Origin: Clostridia bacterium
GTDB lineage: Bacteria; Bacillota; Clostridia; Acetivibrionales; STF1-152
Reading direction: 5' to 3'
Length of the DNA stretch: 64,000 bases
Assembly: GCA_028280575.1 (NCBI GenBank)
Contig: JANQLN010000021.1
Span: forward strand, 35,164-99,163
The first letter of the stretch is position 1. Each line of letters begins with the position of its first letter. The position numbers and the translations under genes are program-made. The notes beneath the pieces were generated by a model. The model searched no databases and had not been told where the DNA came from. It saw only the letters and a list, made by a program, of their open reading frames with translations. Of this stretch, positions 54,545 through 63,836 are shown in pieces.

Positions 54545-55618
54545 TTATTTTTGTATTTTTTTGCGCAATAGTCTGGCTATTCCGGCTCCTGCCTTTTCTA
54601 CATTGAAGTTGCTGTCATATAACAGCTGCTTTATCCCCGGCACTCCGATAAATGCCAGTATTTTATCATAATCCTTCTGGCTTAATACGTTAAAGGTCTT
54701 CCTGAACTGCCTCATATAAAGATTTCTCTTAATAATATCCTTTATCTGTGCTTCATAGTCGACGCCTTTTGCAATTGTTCTGGCCGCACTTATACCCGTT
54801 ACCACAGAATTAAATAAACCAAACCCAAGATAAGGGTCTATTCCGCCTGCGGAATTTCCAACAAATATCTTATTTGTAACCTGCAGGGGATACACATAGC
54901 CTGCCTGGTGGTTGAGCTTAAATTCTTCAAGAATATTATAGTTATTGTCGGCATATGGGTAAAAAATATCCCAATAGCTGTCAACCTCGGATTCATTTAC
55001 ATCTGACACAATATTGATAATTGATGCTCTGTATTCGTCAAATGGAGTCATATAGGCATACCCGTGTTTACTAAAATCCTGGTTTATCCACATATACATT
55101 TTATGAGGCTTGAAGCTTCCTTCAATATATGCTCCCTTTACATAGCTGTTTGTCCACAACTGCCAGCATCCCAGCTCTTTTGCTATCTTATAATCTCCGG
55201 TAGCAATAACAACATAGTCATAAGCTTTTTCAAGCTCTTTGTAATCTGCCGTTACATTAAATATCACATTGGAGGCTTTCAGTTTATTATAAAGCTGCAT
55301 TTTTATTGTTTTTTCGCCCCTGTAATTATCCACAAGATAACCAAAATTACCTTTAAGTGTCCTGACGTTATGGGGAGATGTATGCACTATTTCATTCAAC
55401 GTTTTCAACGGCTCCAGCTCAAGCTTATATTTGTCCGCAAAAAAGCAAAATGCATCTTTTACAGTCCTGTGAGTTATATTTAATACAGCGGTTACATGGG
55501 GATAAGTTTCATCTACACTTGGATCCCTTTCAAAAACATCCGGTGTTATTCCATATTTTTCTAATTCCCAGGCACATGACAGTCCTGAATATCCTCCTCC
55601 TATTATTGCAACTTTCAT
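54545..55618 (-). CDS. FAD-dependent oxidoreductase, geranylgeranyl-reductase-like (copy A)
   Basis: 357 residues with an N-terminal dinucleotide-binding motif (VAIIGGGYSGLSCAWELEKYG) and the later FAD motif IFVGNSAGGIDPYLGFGLFNSVVTG. This is the pattern of FixC/geranylgeranyl-reductase-like flavoproteins. It has the same length, start and ending pattern (FNVLSQKDYDKILAFIGVPGIKQLLYD) as the divergent gene at 56712. The substrate is unknown. Its ATG overlaps a 30-codon membrane peptide gene (ATGA). Confidence 0.8.
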   Translation of the reverse strand: MKVAIIGGGYSGLSCAWELEKYGITPDVFERDPSVDETYPHVTAVLNITHRTVKDAFCFFADKYKLELEPLKTLNEIVHTSPHNVRTLKGNFGYLVDNYRGEKTIKMQLYNKLKASNVIFNVTADYKELEKAYDYVVIATGDYKIAKELGCWQLWTNSYVKGAYIEGSFKPHKMYMWINQDFSKHGYAYMTPFDEYRASIINIVSDVNESEVDSYWDIFYPYADNNYNILEEFKLNHQAGYVYPLQVTNKIFVGNSAGGIDPYLGFGLFNSVVTGISAARTIAKGVDYEAQIKDIIKRNLYMRQFRKTFNVLSQKDYDKILAFIGVPGIKQLLYDSNFNVEKAGAGIARLLRKKIQK

Positions 55619-55707
55619 TTGCGGGCCTCACTGCCGAAATACCTGAAAAACACGTATAAAATAATACCTATTATAACTGTAAAAATTGCATAAAGCAGTA
55701 TACTCAT
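55615..55707 (-). CDS. 30-residue single-span membrane peptide (not in ORF track)
   Basis: MSILLYAIFTVIIGIILYVF is followed by a short polar tail. It is one transmembrane helix. AAGGAAG sits six bases before the ATG. Both ends overlap neighbours by ATGA: the start with the membrane-protein gene upstream, the stop with the FAD gene downstream. The overlaps make translation likely. No family recognised. It may anchor or assist the flavoprotein (inference). Confidence 0.65.
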   Translation of the reverse strand: MSILLYAIFTVIIGIILYVFFRYFGSEARK

Positions 55708-56150
55708 TTAATACTTCCTTTCTTTACTACGACTATGGAAACCCAGCTTATAACTATAATTGCAGATAAATTTACCACCAAGCTGTCAACAAAATGCCAA
55801 TTATGGTAAATAAGAACTTTGCGTATTGTTAAAAACAACTCTTGAATTGAATATAAAGCGGTTAATACAACCACATATAAAACAGCCTTCCATCTTTTCA
55901 TGGGCTGAAACTGTGAAAGCAAGACTCCAATTACAAATACAGGCCCTAAAACAAACAATAATGACGAACCCGATATATGCACCACCGGATTTTCAACGCT
56001 GTAAAGCTTATGCGTCATGGCATTTGTATCTACCATAAGCTGCATAGACACAGCAGTCAGGCCGCACCATATATTCTTTTTTAGCTCTTTTAAGTCAACT
56101 AATAGTATAAGCAGTATCCAGCTTACAACAAACAAAATAATCCATTCCAT
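55704..56150 (-). CDS. Polytopic membrane protein (CBO0543-like)
   Basis: About 148 residues with four or five hydrophobic segments (MEWIILFVVSWILLILLV start) and short loops. It recalls clostridial proteins annotated as CBO0543 family, of unknown function. The track start at 56261 is wrong: AAGGAGG lies five bases before ATG 56150. Four small genes in a row on this strand precede the flavoprotein. Confidence 0.7.
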   Translation of the reverse strand: MEWIILFVVSWILLILLVDLKELKKNIWCGLTAVSMQLMVDTNAMTHKLYSVENPVVHISGSSLLFVLGPVFVIGVLLSQFQPMKRWKAVLYVVVLTALYSIQELFLTIRKVLIYHNWHFVDSLVVNLSAIIVISWVSIVVVKKGSIK

Positions 56151-56166
56151 AAAATCCTCCTTATAT

Positions 56167-56385
56167 TTACCTGCCTGGTATAAATTTTGAAATAATAGTA
56201 GGCGGTGTTTCAAGCCTTTCCACCCTTTGTTGAAGCTCAGAAACGGCCCTTGTCTCATCATCTCTGAGCTGGGTGAACAATTGTCTCACTTCCGGATTTC
56301 TGGTTTCAATAATGCTCTTGTTATATATAAGCTGGCTTTCTGTCCTAAAGTACATAATATCCCTTAATATGTCCGCTTCTTTCAT
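56167..56385 (-). CDS. Small helical protein, spore-coat/ferritin-like helix pair
   Basis: About 72 residues, strongly helical (READ-type start MKEADILRDIMYFRTESQLIY, then QLRDDETRAVSELQQRVERLE). Looks like half of a ferritin-like or CotF-like bundle, with no metal motif visible. GGTGG precedes ATG 56385. It follows a similar small helical gene by 13 bp, and the two may pair. Function unknown. Confidence 0.55.
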   Translation of the reverse strand: MKEADILRDIMYFRTESQLIYNKSIIETRNPEVRQLFTQLRDDETRAVSELQQRVERLETPPTIISKFIPGR

Positions 56386-56398
56386 GTCAACCACCATC

Positions 56399-56608
56399 CT
56401 ATCCTTGAATATTTAGCTTGAGCATTTTATCCTTTAAAAGCTTTGTATGTTCATTTGCATTATCCAAATACCGTGTGATAAGATCTTTTACTTTTTTATC
56501 CTTTGTATTTTTAATACAAATACCATATTTTTTTACAAGGAATTCTTCCCTTTCTATTGCACGCTTAAAATTAAAGCTGAGTATGCATTCCTGTGAATTT
56601 TTTTCCAC
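56399..56608 (-). CDS. Small helical protein, ferritin/CotF-like
   Basis: About 69 residues, helical (SFNFKRAIEREEFLVKKYGI, NANEHTKLLKDKMLKL). Resembles the small coat or rubrerythrin-like helical proteins of Clostridia, but without clear ligands. The start is GTG, with GGAGGT six bases upstream. The track's longer version begins too early. It is the first gene of a minus-strand group running to 54545. Confidence 0.55.
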   Translation of the reverse strand: MEKNSQECILSFNFKRAIEREEFLVKKYGICIKNTKDKKVKDLITRYLDNANEHTKLLKDKMLKLNIQG

Positions 56609-56711
56609 AAAACTACCTCCGGTCAATTATATGTAAACTTTTCATATTTAATATTTTTTGTTTATTTGCAAATAATATTCTTATATTCGAATTTAAAGTG
56701 CAGGTGGTATA

Positions 56712-57785
56712 ATGAAGGTTGCAATTGCCGGAGCAGGCATTTCGGGTCTATCCTGTGCATATGTTTTAAAATCAGGCGGTATTGAGCCTGTTATTTTTGA
56801 AAAAAAAGGCTATATTGGTGAAGTATTCGACTATGCCGGATTAAGGCTTAAAATTTTTGAAAACGGTAAGGATATTTTTAAAAAATATTTAAAAGAGTAC
56901 GGCCTGGATGATATTAAGCCCGTAAGTAAGCTTAAAAAAATACAAATGGCCGGTCCCAAAAGGAAAGTTACGGTTAGAGGCAGGAATTTGGGTTATGTAT
57001 ATAACAGAGGAGAAAATGAATATTCGGTAGAAAAACAGATATATAAAAGGTCTGATTTTAAAATACAGTTTAAAAAAAATGTAGATCCGCTTACACTAAA
57101 TGGTTTTGATTATATTATAGATGCTACTGGAAGGGGAACTACTCCGAAAAAACTCAATATATGGACCAGTGAATTAAACACAATTATTAAAATGGCCAAC
57201 ATATTAAATCCTGTTCCTATTGATACAGCCAAAATATGGTTTGACAAAAAATATACAAACAACTGCTTTGCTTTTCTGAACCCGTACAGTGATTCCCAGT
57301 CAAGACTTTGCCTGATAGTTGATAATGCTACAAAAAATGATATGAAATATTATTGGGAAAAATTTTTAACCGAAGAAAAGCTTGAATTTGACGCAGTTGA
57401 AACAAGGGAAATGTATTATGAAGTCGGTATGCTGCAAAAACCCCAATACAATAATATACTCTTTACAGGAAATGCAGGCGGATTTACAGATAATTTTATT
57501 GGATTCGGTATGTTAAGCGGTATGGCCAGCGGCATACTGGCTGCAAAATGCATACTAAACAAGCTCGATTATGCAATAGAGGCAAAACCTATGCTTGAAT
57601 ATGTTAAAAAAATCAATAAATTCAGGGCGTTAATCAACACTTTTGGACGGGAAGATTATGATAAGCTGCTTTCATTTTTAGGTACACCTGTCATAAAGCA
57701 GCTTATTTATAACAATCCCTTCTTCAGGGCTGTAAATTTAACTAAAATTGCTGAAAAAGCAGCCAGGAAAAAATTTAAAAAATAA
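56712..57785 (+). CDS. FAD-dependent oxidoreductase, geranylgeranyl-reductase-like (copy B)
   Basis: 357 residues, paralog of 54545-55618: start VAIAGAGISGLSCAYVLKSGG, FAD motif ILFTGNAGGFTDNFIGFGMLSGMASG, end INTFGREDYDKLLSFLGTPVIKQLIYN. Acts presumably on an isoprenoid or other hydrophobic substrate at the membrane, but this is inference. GGTGG precedes the ATG. Divergent from the small-gene group, convergent with purL. Confidence 0.8.
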   Translation: MKVAIAGAGISGLSCAYVLKSGGIEPVIFEKKGYIGEVFDYAGLRLKIFENGKDIFKKYLKEYGLDDIKPVSKLKKIQMAGPKRKVTVRGRNLGYVYNRGENEYSVEKQIYKRSDFKIQFKKNVDPLTLNGFDYIIDATGRGTTPKKLNIWTSELNTIIKMANILNPVPIDTAKIWFDKKYTNNCFAFLNPYSDSQSRLCLIVDNATKNDMKYYWEKFLTEEKLEFDAVETREMYYEVGMLQKPQYNNILFTGNAGGFTDNFIGFGMLSGMASGILAAKCILNKLDYAIEAKPMLEYVKKINKFRALINTFGREDYDKLLSFLGTPVIKQLIYNNPFFRAVNLTKIAEKAARKKFKK

Positions 57786-57860
57786 TTTATTTTCCTTAAA
57801 AAGCCAATCCGATTAATGGAAACCGTCTTTTGAACCAACCTCTTGCAAAGCTTATAAGTG

Positions 57861-60800
57861 TCAGCCGTAATAATCCACTCCGGCTTTGAATATCCCCTGA
57901 TCTTTTTCTCCCGGGACATTGACTGCAACATTTTTTCCAATCCTTTCAGAGTGCCCCATCTTTCCGAAAATCCTTCCGTCAGGGCTGAGCATGCCTTCTA
58001 TTGCGTGCATTGACCCATTTGGATTGCAGCTTATATCATAGCTTGCATTATTATTCATATCAACATATTGGGTAGCCACCTGGCCTTTTGCCATAAGGTC
58101 GGCTATCATACTTTCAGGTGCTACAAAGCGCCCTTCACCATGTGATACGGGAACAGTATGAATATCGCCAGGCCTTGTATTTGCAAGCCAGGGTGAACAG
58201 GCTGAAACAATTTTTGTTCTCACCATACATGATACATGCCTCCCTATTTTGTTGAATGTCAGTGCCGGACTTTCACCATTTAAATCCCTTATTTCACCAA
58301 ATGGCACAAGCCCGAGCTTCACAAGTGCCTGGAAGCCGTTGCATATACCGAGCATTAACCCATCCCTTTTATTAAGAAGCTTGGTAACAGCTTCAGAAAC
58401 ATAATGGTTTTTAAATATTGCAGCAATAAACTTACCTGAGCCTTCCGGTTCGTCCCCTGCACTGAATCCTCCAGGCAGCATTACAATCTGGCTTGAATTT
58501 ATTTTTTGCACTAAAATACCAATGGATGCTTTGAGGCCACTGGAACTAAGGTTACTGATAACATGAATATCAACCAACCCTCCTGCTCTCGTAAAAGCTC
58601 TTTCCGTATCATATTCACAGTTTGTCCCGGGGAAAACAGGAATTAATATTCTTGGCTTTGCTATTTTTAATTGCCCTTTACCTGACTTAACACCATTTTT
58701 ATATGCCGGAGAAGAAGGAGGCGCTTTATAATTCTTGCCCGCACCTGTTGGAAAAACGTTTTCCAGGGGCTTTACCCAGGCCTCCATAATTTTTTCAAGC
58801 TCAATTACAATATTTCTTACCGTAATATTACTGCTCTCATTAGTAAATCCAAGGTCAATTAATTCAATATCTTTAAAATTCCTGTCTGCCTTTTCAGAAA
58901 GCTCTATTATGATTGAACCATACTGCGGCATAAATAACTGTTTGACATCTACGGCATCATTAAATTCAAATCCGATTCCATTGCCCAGGCACATTTTGCT
59001 TACGGCTTCTGCAATACCTCCTGTCCTGACACTGTGAGCGGAGAGAATCAGCTTATGTTTATTCATTTGATAAACCGTATTAAGGTTTTTTATAAGCCTT
59101 TTTGTTTCCGGTATGCCAGCTTCGTCTATTTCGGCCTTAACCATAACAACCCTGCTTCCGGGCCTTTTAAATTCTGCCGAAACAATATTATCCGCATTAA
59201 TTGTATTTACTGCAAAGGCCACCAGCGTAGGCGGGACATCCATATCCTTAAAAGTACCCGACATGCTGTCCTTTCCGCCTATTGCCGGTATACCAAGCTT
59301 TTGTTGTATATAAAAGGCACCAAGCAATGCGCTGAAGGGTTTACCCCATCTGGAGGGCTCTTTGCCAAGCTTTTCAAAATATTCCTGCAACGTAAGTCTT
59401 ATTTTGCTGAAGTCTGCGCCCATTGCCGTTATTTTAGCAACAGCTTCCACAACTGCATATAAAGCACCGTGAAAAGGGCTCCATTTTGCAATTTTGGGAT
59501 TATAACCAAAAGACATGAGTGTGGCTGTTGATGTGTCACCTTCAAGAACCGGAATTTTTGCAGCCATACCTTCCTGGGGAGTCAGTTGATTTTTCCCTCC
59601 AAAAGGCATCAATACCGTTCCGGCACCGATAGTACTGTCAAATCTTTCCCCCAGGCCTTTTTGACTGCAAACATCAAGACCTTCCATGGTTTTAATCCAC
59701 TCATCTTTTAAATGGGATAAAAAACAGCCGGTATCTTTAACCGGACTATCAAAATATGAAAATGCACCGGGAGCAGTAACCTTTACTTCTGCATTCTGAG
59801 TTACGCCGTTGGTATCCAGAAAATCTCTGGCTATATCTACAATTGCCCTGCCGTTCCAGAGCATGCGGAGCCTTCTCTCTTTCTTTACCACCGCTACCGG
59901 AGTGGCCTCAAGATTTTCATTTGCGGCAGCTTTTATAAATGCTTCAACATTTGAAGGTGACAAAACCAGGGCCATTCTTTCCTGGGATTCGGATATTGCA
60001 AGCTCAGTCCCATCAAGACCCTCATACTTTTTTGGAATGGCATTTAAGTTTATATCAAGACCGTCTGCCAATTCTCCAATTGCAACGGACACACCTCCTG
60101 CTCCGAAATCATTGCACTTTTTTATCATGAGGCTGACTTCCCTGTCCCTGAAAAGCCTCTGTATTTTTCTCTCTGTAACAGGGTTTCCTTTTTGCACTTC
60201 CGCTCCGCAGCTCAAAAGGGATTCCTCCGTATGCTCCTTTGATGAACCCGTTGCACCTCCGCACCCGTCTCTGCCTGTCCTGCCGCCCAATAAAACTATT
60301 ACATCCTGGGGCTCAGGCTTTTTTCTTACAACAAAATCCCTTGGAGCAGCTCCTATAACTGCTCCTATCTCCATCCTTTTTGCTACATAACCTTCATCAT
60401 ATATTTCAGCAACCTGTCCTGTAGAGAGACCTATCTGGTTTCCATATGAGCTATAGCCCTGGGCCGCACCAGTTGTAATTTTCCTCTGGGGCAGTTTTCC
60501 CAAAAGAGTGGCTTCTATACCTTTCCTGGGATCTCCGCAGCCTGTTACCCTCATTGCCTGATAAACATATGACCTGCCTGAAAGAGGGTCTCTAATTGCA
60601 CCTCCAAGACAGGTAGCAGCTCCTCCAAAGGGTTCAATTTCAGTGGGATGGTTATGGGTTTCGTTTTTAAACATTACAAGCCATTTTTCATTCCTGCCGT
60701 CTATATCCACGTCAACTTCAATACTGCAGGCATTAATTTCTTCGGATACTTCAAGGTCGTCAAGCATGCCTTTTTTCCTGAATTCCTTCATTGCTATTGT

Positions 60801-61637
60801 GGCAATATCCATAAGGCAAACATCCTTCTGTTTTTCTCCATACACAAATTTTCTGGATTCCAGGTATTTTTCATAAGCATCTTTTATAAGGGCCGTATAT
60901 TTATTTTCTTCAAATTGGACATCGTTTATCCTGGTAAGAAAGGTAGTGTGCCTGCAATGGTCGGACCAATAAGTATCTATTACCTTAAGTTCGGCTATGG
61001 ACGGGTTCCTTTTTTCCGTATCCTTAAAGTAATCCCGGCAAAACAACAAATCCTCCAAAGACATGGCAAAGCCTCTTTCGGCCTTCATGTGCATTATTTC
61101 TTCTGCGCCCATTTTAATAAATCCGTTTACTGTTTCCACTTCATGAGGAACTTCCACATCGGACTCAAGAGAAAAAGGCTTGTCCATTGAAGCTTCCCTG
61201 CTTTCAACGGGATTGACACAATAATTCTTTATCCTATCCATATCACTGTCCGTAATCGTTCCTTTTATTACAATAAGCTTGGCAGTCTTTACAGCAGGTT
61301 TTTCGCCTCCTGTTATTATCTGGACACATTGTGAAGCTGAATCCGCTCTCTGGTCATACTGTCCGGGAAGATATTCCACGGCAAGAATTCTATCACCCTT
61401 TTCTATAAAAAGCTCTTCACCATATATTTTGTCAACAGGTGGTTCAGAAAAAACAGTCGTTCCTGCCTTAATAAAATCTTCGTCATTAATACCTTGTATG
61501 TCATATCTGTTTACAATCCTTACAGATTCAATGTTTTCTATCCCCAGGGTCTCTTTTAAATCTCTATATAAACCATGGGCTTCAATATCAAAACCCTTTT
61601 TCTTCTCTACAAAAATCCGTCTTACCATATCATCCAT
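57861..61637 (-). CDS. purL: Phosphoribosylformylglycinamidine synthase, single-chain form
   Basis: 1258 residues. Converts FGAR, glutamine and ATP to FGAM in purine synthesis. A PurS-like N-terminus, the synthase domains (TEIEPFGGAATCLGGAIRD, YWSDHCRHTTF) and a C-terminal class I glutamine amidotransferase with nucleophile Cys in LGICNGFQAL and VLPGG-like MLPGGFSAGDEPEG are fused. This is the long type seen in some Clostridia, in place of separate purS, purL and purQ. GAGGAG precedes the ATG. No other pur genes adjoin it. Confidence 0.96.
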   Translation of the reverse strand: MDDMVRRIFVEKKKGFDIEAHGLYRDLKETLGIENIESVRIVNRYDIQGINDEDFIKAGTTVFSEPPVDKIYGEELFIEKGDRILAVEYLPGQYDQRADSASQCVQIITGGEKPAVKTAKLIVIKGTITDSDMDRIKNYCVNPVESREASMDKPFSLESDVEVPHEVETVNGFIKMGAEEIMHMKAERGFAMSLEDLLFCRDYFKDTEKRNPSIAELKVIDTYWSDHCRHTTFLTRINDVQFEENKYTALIKDAYEKYLESRKFVYGEKQKDVCLMDIATIAMKEFRKKGMLDDLEVSEEINACSIEVDVDIDGRNEKWLVMFKNETHNHPTEIEPFGGAATCLGGAIRDPLSGRSYVYQAMRVTGCGDPRKGIEATLLGKLPQRKITTGAAQGYSSYGNQIGLSTGQVAEIYDEGYVAKRMEIGAVIGAAPRDFVVRKKPEPQDVIVLLGGRTGRDGCGGATGSSKEHTEESLLSCGAEVQKGNPVTERKIQRLFRDREVSLMIKKCNDFGAGGVSVAIGELADGLDINLNAIPKKYEGLDGTELAISESQERMALVLSPSNVEAFIKAAANENLEATPVAVVKKERRLRMLWNGRAIVDIARDFLDTNGVTQNAEVKVTAPGAFSYFDSPVKDTGCFLSHLKDEWIKTMEGLDVCSQKGLGERFDSTIGAGTVLMPFGGKNQLTPQEGMAAKIPVLEGDTSTATLMSFGYNPKIAKWSPFHGALYAVVEAVAKITAMGADFSKIRLTLQEYFEKLGKEPSRWGKPFSALLGAFYIQQKLGIPAIGGKDSMSGTFKDMDVPPTLVAFAVNTINADNIVSAEFKRPGSRVVMVKAEIDEAGIPETKRLIKNLNTVYQMNKHKLILSAHSVRTGGIAEAVSKMCLGNGIGFEFNDAVDVKQLFMPQYGSIIIELSEKADRNFKDIELIDLGFTNESSNITVRNIVIELEKIMEAWVKPLENVFPTGAGKNYKAPPSSPAYKNGVKSGKGQLKIAKPRILIPVFPGTNCEYDTERAFTRAGGLVDIHVISNLSSSGLKASIGILVQKINSSQIVMLPGGFSAGDEPEGSGKFIAAIFKNHYVSEAVTKLLNKRDGLMLGICNGFQALVKLGLVPFGEIRDLNGESPALTFNKIGRHVSCMVRTKIVSACSPWLANTRPGDIHTVPVSHGEGRFVAPESMIADLMAKGQVATQYVDMNNNASYDISCNPNGSMHAIEGMLSPDGRIFGKMGHSERIGKNVAVNVPGEKDQGIFKAGVDYYG

Positions 61638-61669
61638 AATAAATAGCTCCTCAACAATCTGATTTATAT

Positions 61670-61698
61670 ATGATATCCTTTAAAGCATAATCAGTCAA
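61670..61698 (-). promoter_or_regulatory. Probable purL promoter
   Basis: On the minus strand TTGACT and TATCAT are separated by 17 bp. It implies a leader of about 25 nt, too short for a purine riboswitch. Confidence 0.65.
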
Positions 61699-61773
61699 CA
61701 TTATCCCGCCGCAGCATTCAAAAATAAAAACCCATATCACGGCCTGCCATTTGTTTTTCTAATGAATAACGGC

Positions 61774-61811
61774 AAAAAAAAGTGACACACACTTTAATGC
61801 GTTGTCACTTT
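61774..61811 (-). terminator. Rho-independent terminator after the EFR1 ferredoxin gene
   Basis: Nine-bp arms AAAGTGACA and TGTCACTTT, followed on the minus strand by a run of eight T. It ends the ferredoxin transcript before the purL promoter. Confidence 0.85.
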
Positions 61812-61828
61812 ACTTATACAGCTGTCTC

Positions 61829-62647
61829 CTAACGGTATTGTATCGGTTTGAAAGATTTGCCTAAACCTTTATATCGTTTATAATTCTTTGTATTACTGCT
61901 TAAGGCCCCAATAAGTACACAGTCTTTCGGGCACAAATTGTAACATTTCAAGCAAAAGATGCACTTCTCATGGTTTATAGCAAAGTGGTTATCAACCTTT
62001 GATTCTTCTATCGCACCAACAGGGCAAATTTTATAACAAAGTCCGCACTCAATACATTTTTCCTTGTCAATATACATTTTCTTTTTAAAACGATCTACAA
62101 ACGGATTGTAATGGTTTCTCTGTCCGCGTCCTCCAATAGCTGCAATTATTCCTCTTCCTTGATATTTCCTTATATTGTTGTTAATATCAGAGCAAATATC
62201 TTCTAATCTTTTTTCTGCAATACGAACCATCTTATTTTTCTTGTCTATATCAGGTTGCTTAAAAAGGCTAAATCCCGGAAACACAATATTAATCGGCAGA
62301 AAAATATGGCACGCATAAACTGTATCGTAACCTTTTCTATCAGCAATCTTCTTGTAATATATACCTGTGTCACCAGAGAAAATACCCGCATTTCCGATAA
62401 AAAAAACTTTTGTTCCTCTTCCATTCTTCATTTTCTCAAGAATATCACGCTGCGGGTTTGGCATAGTCGAACCCCATACAGGATAAACAAAGCCGACCAT
62501 GTCACAATCTTCATAACACTCTTCACCACAAATTGTACTGTCATACATTGAGACTTCATGATTATAACGCTCAAAATTTTCCTTAATTCTATTTGCTGTC
62601 CATAATGTATTACCTGTTGATGTAAAATAATTAATTTTAATTTTCAA
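61829..62647 (-). CDS. EFR1-type flavodoxin-ferredoxin fusion
   Basis: 272 residues: a flavodoxin-like N-terminus (FTSTGNTLWTANRIKENF, VYPVWGSTMPN) and two C-terminal 4Fe-4S motifs (CIECGLCYKICPVGAI, CIFCLKCYNLCPKDC). This matches EFR1-family electron carriers. The true partner enzyme is not known. The start appears to be TTG at 62647, after GGGGAAATGAAGG. A large palindrome overlaps its promoter, so it is probably repressed by a dimeric regulator. Confidence 0.92.
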   Translation of the reverse strand: MKIKINYFTSTGNTLWTANRIKENFERYNHEVSMYDSTICGEECYEDCDMVGFVYPVWGSTMPNPQRDILEKMKNGRGTKVFFIGNAGIFSGDTGIYYKKIADRKGYDTVYACHIFLPINIVFPGFSLFKQPDIDKKNKMVRIAEKRLEDICSDINNNIRKYQGRGIIAAIGGRGQRNHYNPFVDRFKKKMYIDKEKCIECGLCYKICPVGAIEESKVDNHFAINHEKCIFCLKCYNLCPKDCVLIGALSSNTKNYKRYKGLGKSFKPIQYR

Positions 62648-62674
62648 CCTTCATTTCCCCTTTCACATATAAAC

Positions 62675-62716
62675 ATACGATAATATAAACTGACAAGTCA
62701 GTTTATATTATCGTAT
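62675..62716. promoter_or_regulatory. 42-bp palindromic operator
   Basis: 20-bp arms ATACGATAATATAAACTGAC and its exact complement flank a 2-bp centre. The inner ACTGAC-N2-GTCAGT resembles TetR/AcrR-family operators. It overlaps the -10 and presumed start point of the EFR1 promoter. Confidence 0.75.
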
Positions 62717-62733
62717 TATGAAATACTTGTCAA
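62705..62733 (-). promoter_or_regulatory. Promoter of the EFR1 gene
   Basis: TTGACA and TAATAT on the minus strand, 17 bp apart. The -10 lies inside the palindrome, a classic arrangement for repression. Confidence 0.7.
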
Positions 62734-62796
62734 TATACCCACAAATCATGAAATAATGAAGCATCAAATCGTTAAGAAAATAATGCTGTGAAGAAC

Positions 62797-63753
62797 TTAT
62801 TCTTTCCCTAAGCTATTATACACATTAATTGCATCAATAATATTGTACTGTTGTTCGGATTGATAATTCCCCTTAGCACCGGCTGTAACAAGGATATACT
62901 CTTTGTCTCCTTCTTTACCAAGGCTCGCAAGGCATAAACCGGCCTTATTGGTGTATCCGGTCTTTCCACCCAGGATTTTGCCGCTATTGCTGCCTATATC
63001 TTTGATTCTTTTAAACATAGTACTGTAAAAGGTTATCCCGTCGGGGTGCTTGTTTGTAGGTAAAGTAGAATATCGCACGGCAGTAAAAATCTCTCGGAAT
63101 GTTTCATTTTGCAAGGCATGGCAAAGTAAAACTGCCATATCTTTGACCGTTGTAGAGTGGTTTTCTTCATGAAGCCCAGTTGTATTGGTAAAATGAGTAT
63201 CATATAAGCCAATATCGGCTGCTTTGCGATTCATCATCTTTACAAAAGCCTGCTCAGAACCCGCTATTCTATCGGCAAGTCCAATACAACACTCTGCGCC
63301 GCTAGGCAACAGAGCACCATATAACAGGCTAATTGCCCTGACTTTTTCACCCGGTTGGAAACCGGCTGTTGTTGCATTTGCATCATACAATTTCTGGAAC
63401 ATTGAATCTTTAAGCTTAATTTCCTCTTGTAAATCTTTCAAATTCTCTATAGCAACCATTACCGTCATCATTTTAGTTAAGGAAGCCGGATAGATTTTTG
63501 CTTCGCTATTTTTTTCCATCAGGGTGGTTCGGTCATCCAGACACACCAGGATGGCATGGGAACTATACAAGCTATCTGTGGATATGGGAGCTGTAGAACC
63601 AGGCGCTGCTTCCTCGCTTTCAGTTTTTCGGTGCAAAGGCCTTTTTTCATAATCGCTAATGGAGCTATAAGCTATAGTAACTACAGCAACTAGTAAAACA
63701 AGAGCCAGCAATATCTGTAAGCTTAATTTTTTCTTTTTTGTTTTTTGTACCAT
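62797..63753 (-). CDS. Serine-type D-Ala-D-Ala carboxypeptidase (S11 family)
   Basis: 318 residues: an N-terminal membrane or signal segment (LQILLALVLLVAVVTIAY), a short linker, then the penicillin-binding fold. SxxK is SLTKMM (about residue 92) and KTG is GGKTGYTNKAG. The SxN position reads SGAEC, with Ala where Asn or Asp is usual. It trims the terminal D-Ala of peptidoglycan stem peptides. It lies after a VanS-like kinase gene, as carboxypeptidases do in some van clusters, but no other van genes are in view. GAGGAG precedes the ATG. Confidence 0.85.
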   Translation of the reverse strand: MVQKTKKKKLSLQILLALVLLVAVVTIAYSSISDYEKRPLHRKTESEEAAPGSTAPISTDSLYSSHAILVCLDDRTTLMEKNSEAKIYPASLTKMMTVMVAIENLKDLQEEIKLKDSMFQKLYDANATTAGFQPGEKVRAISLLYGALLPSGAECCIGLADRIAGSEQAFVKMMNRKAADIGLYDTHFTNTTGLHEENHSTTVKDMAVLLCHALQNETFREIFTAVRYSTLPTNKHPDGITFYSTMFKRIKDIGSNSGKILGGKTGYTNKAGLCLASLGKEGDKEYILVTAGAKGNYQSEQQYNIIDAINVYNSLGKE

Positions 63754-63836
63754 AATACATGCATCTCCTCTTTCTGTAATAACTCAATTTAATCACAGAA
63801 TAAGGAATAATGTCGTAATTCTTCCTTAAGAATCTC

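Noticed and set aside
61638-61828. Possible purine riboswitch before purL
   Set aside because: The likely promoter leaves only about 25 nt of leader, and the upstream hairpin is the terminator of the ferredoxin gene.
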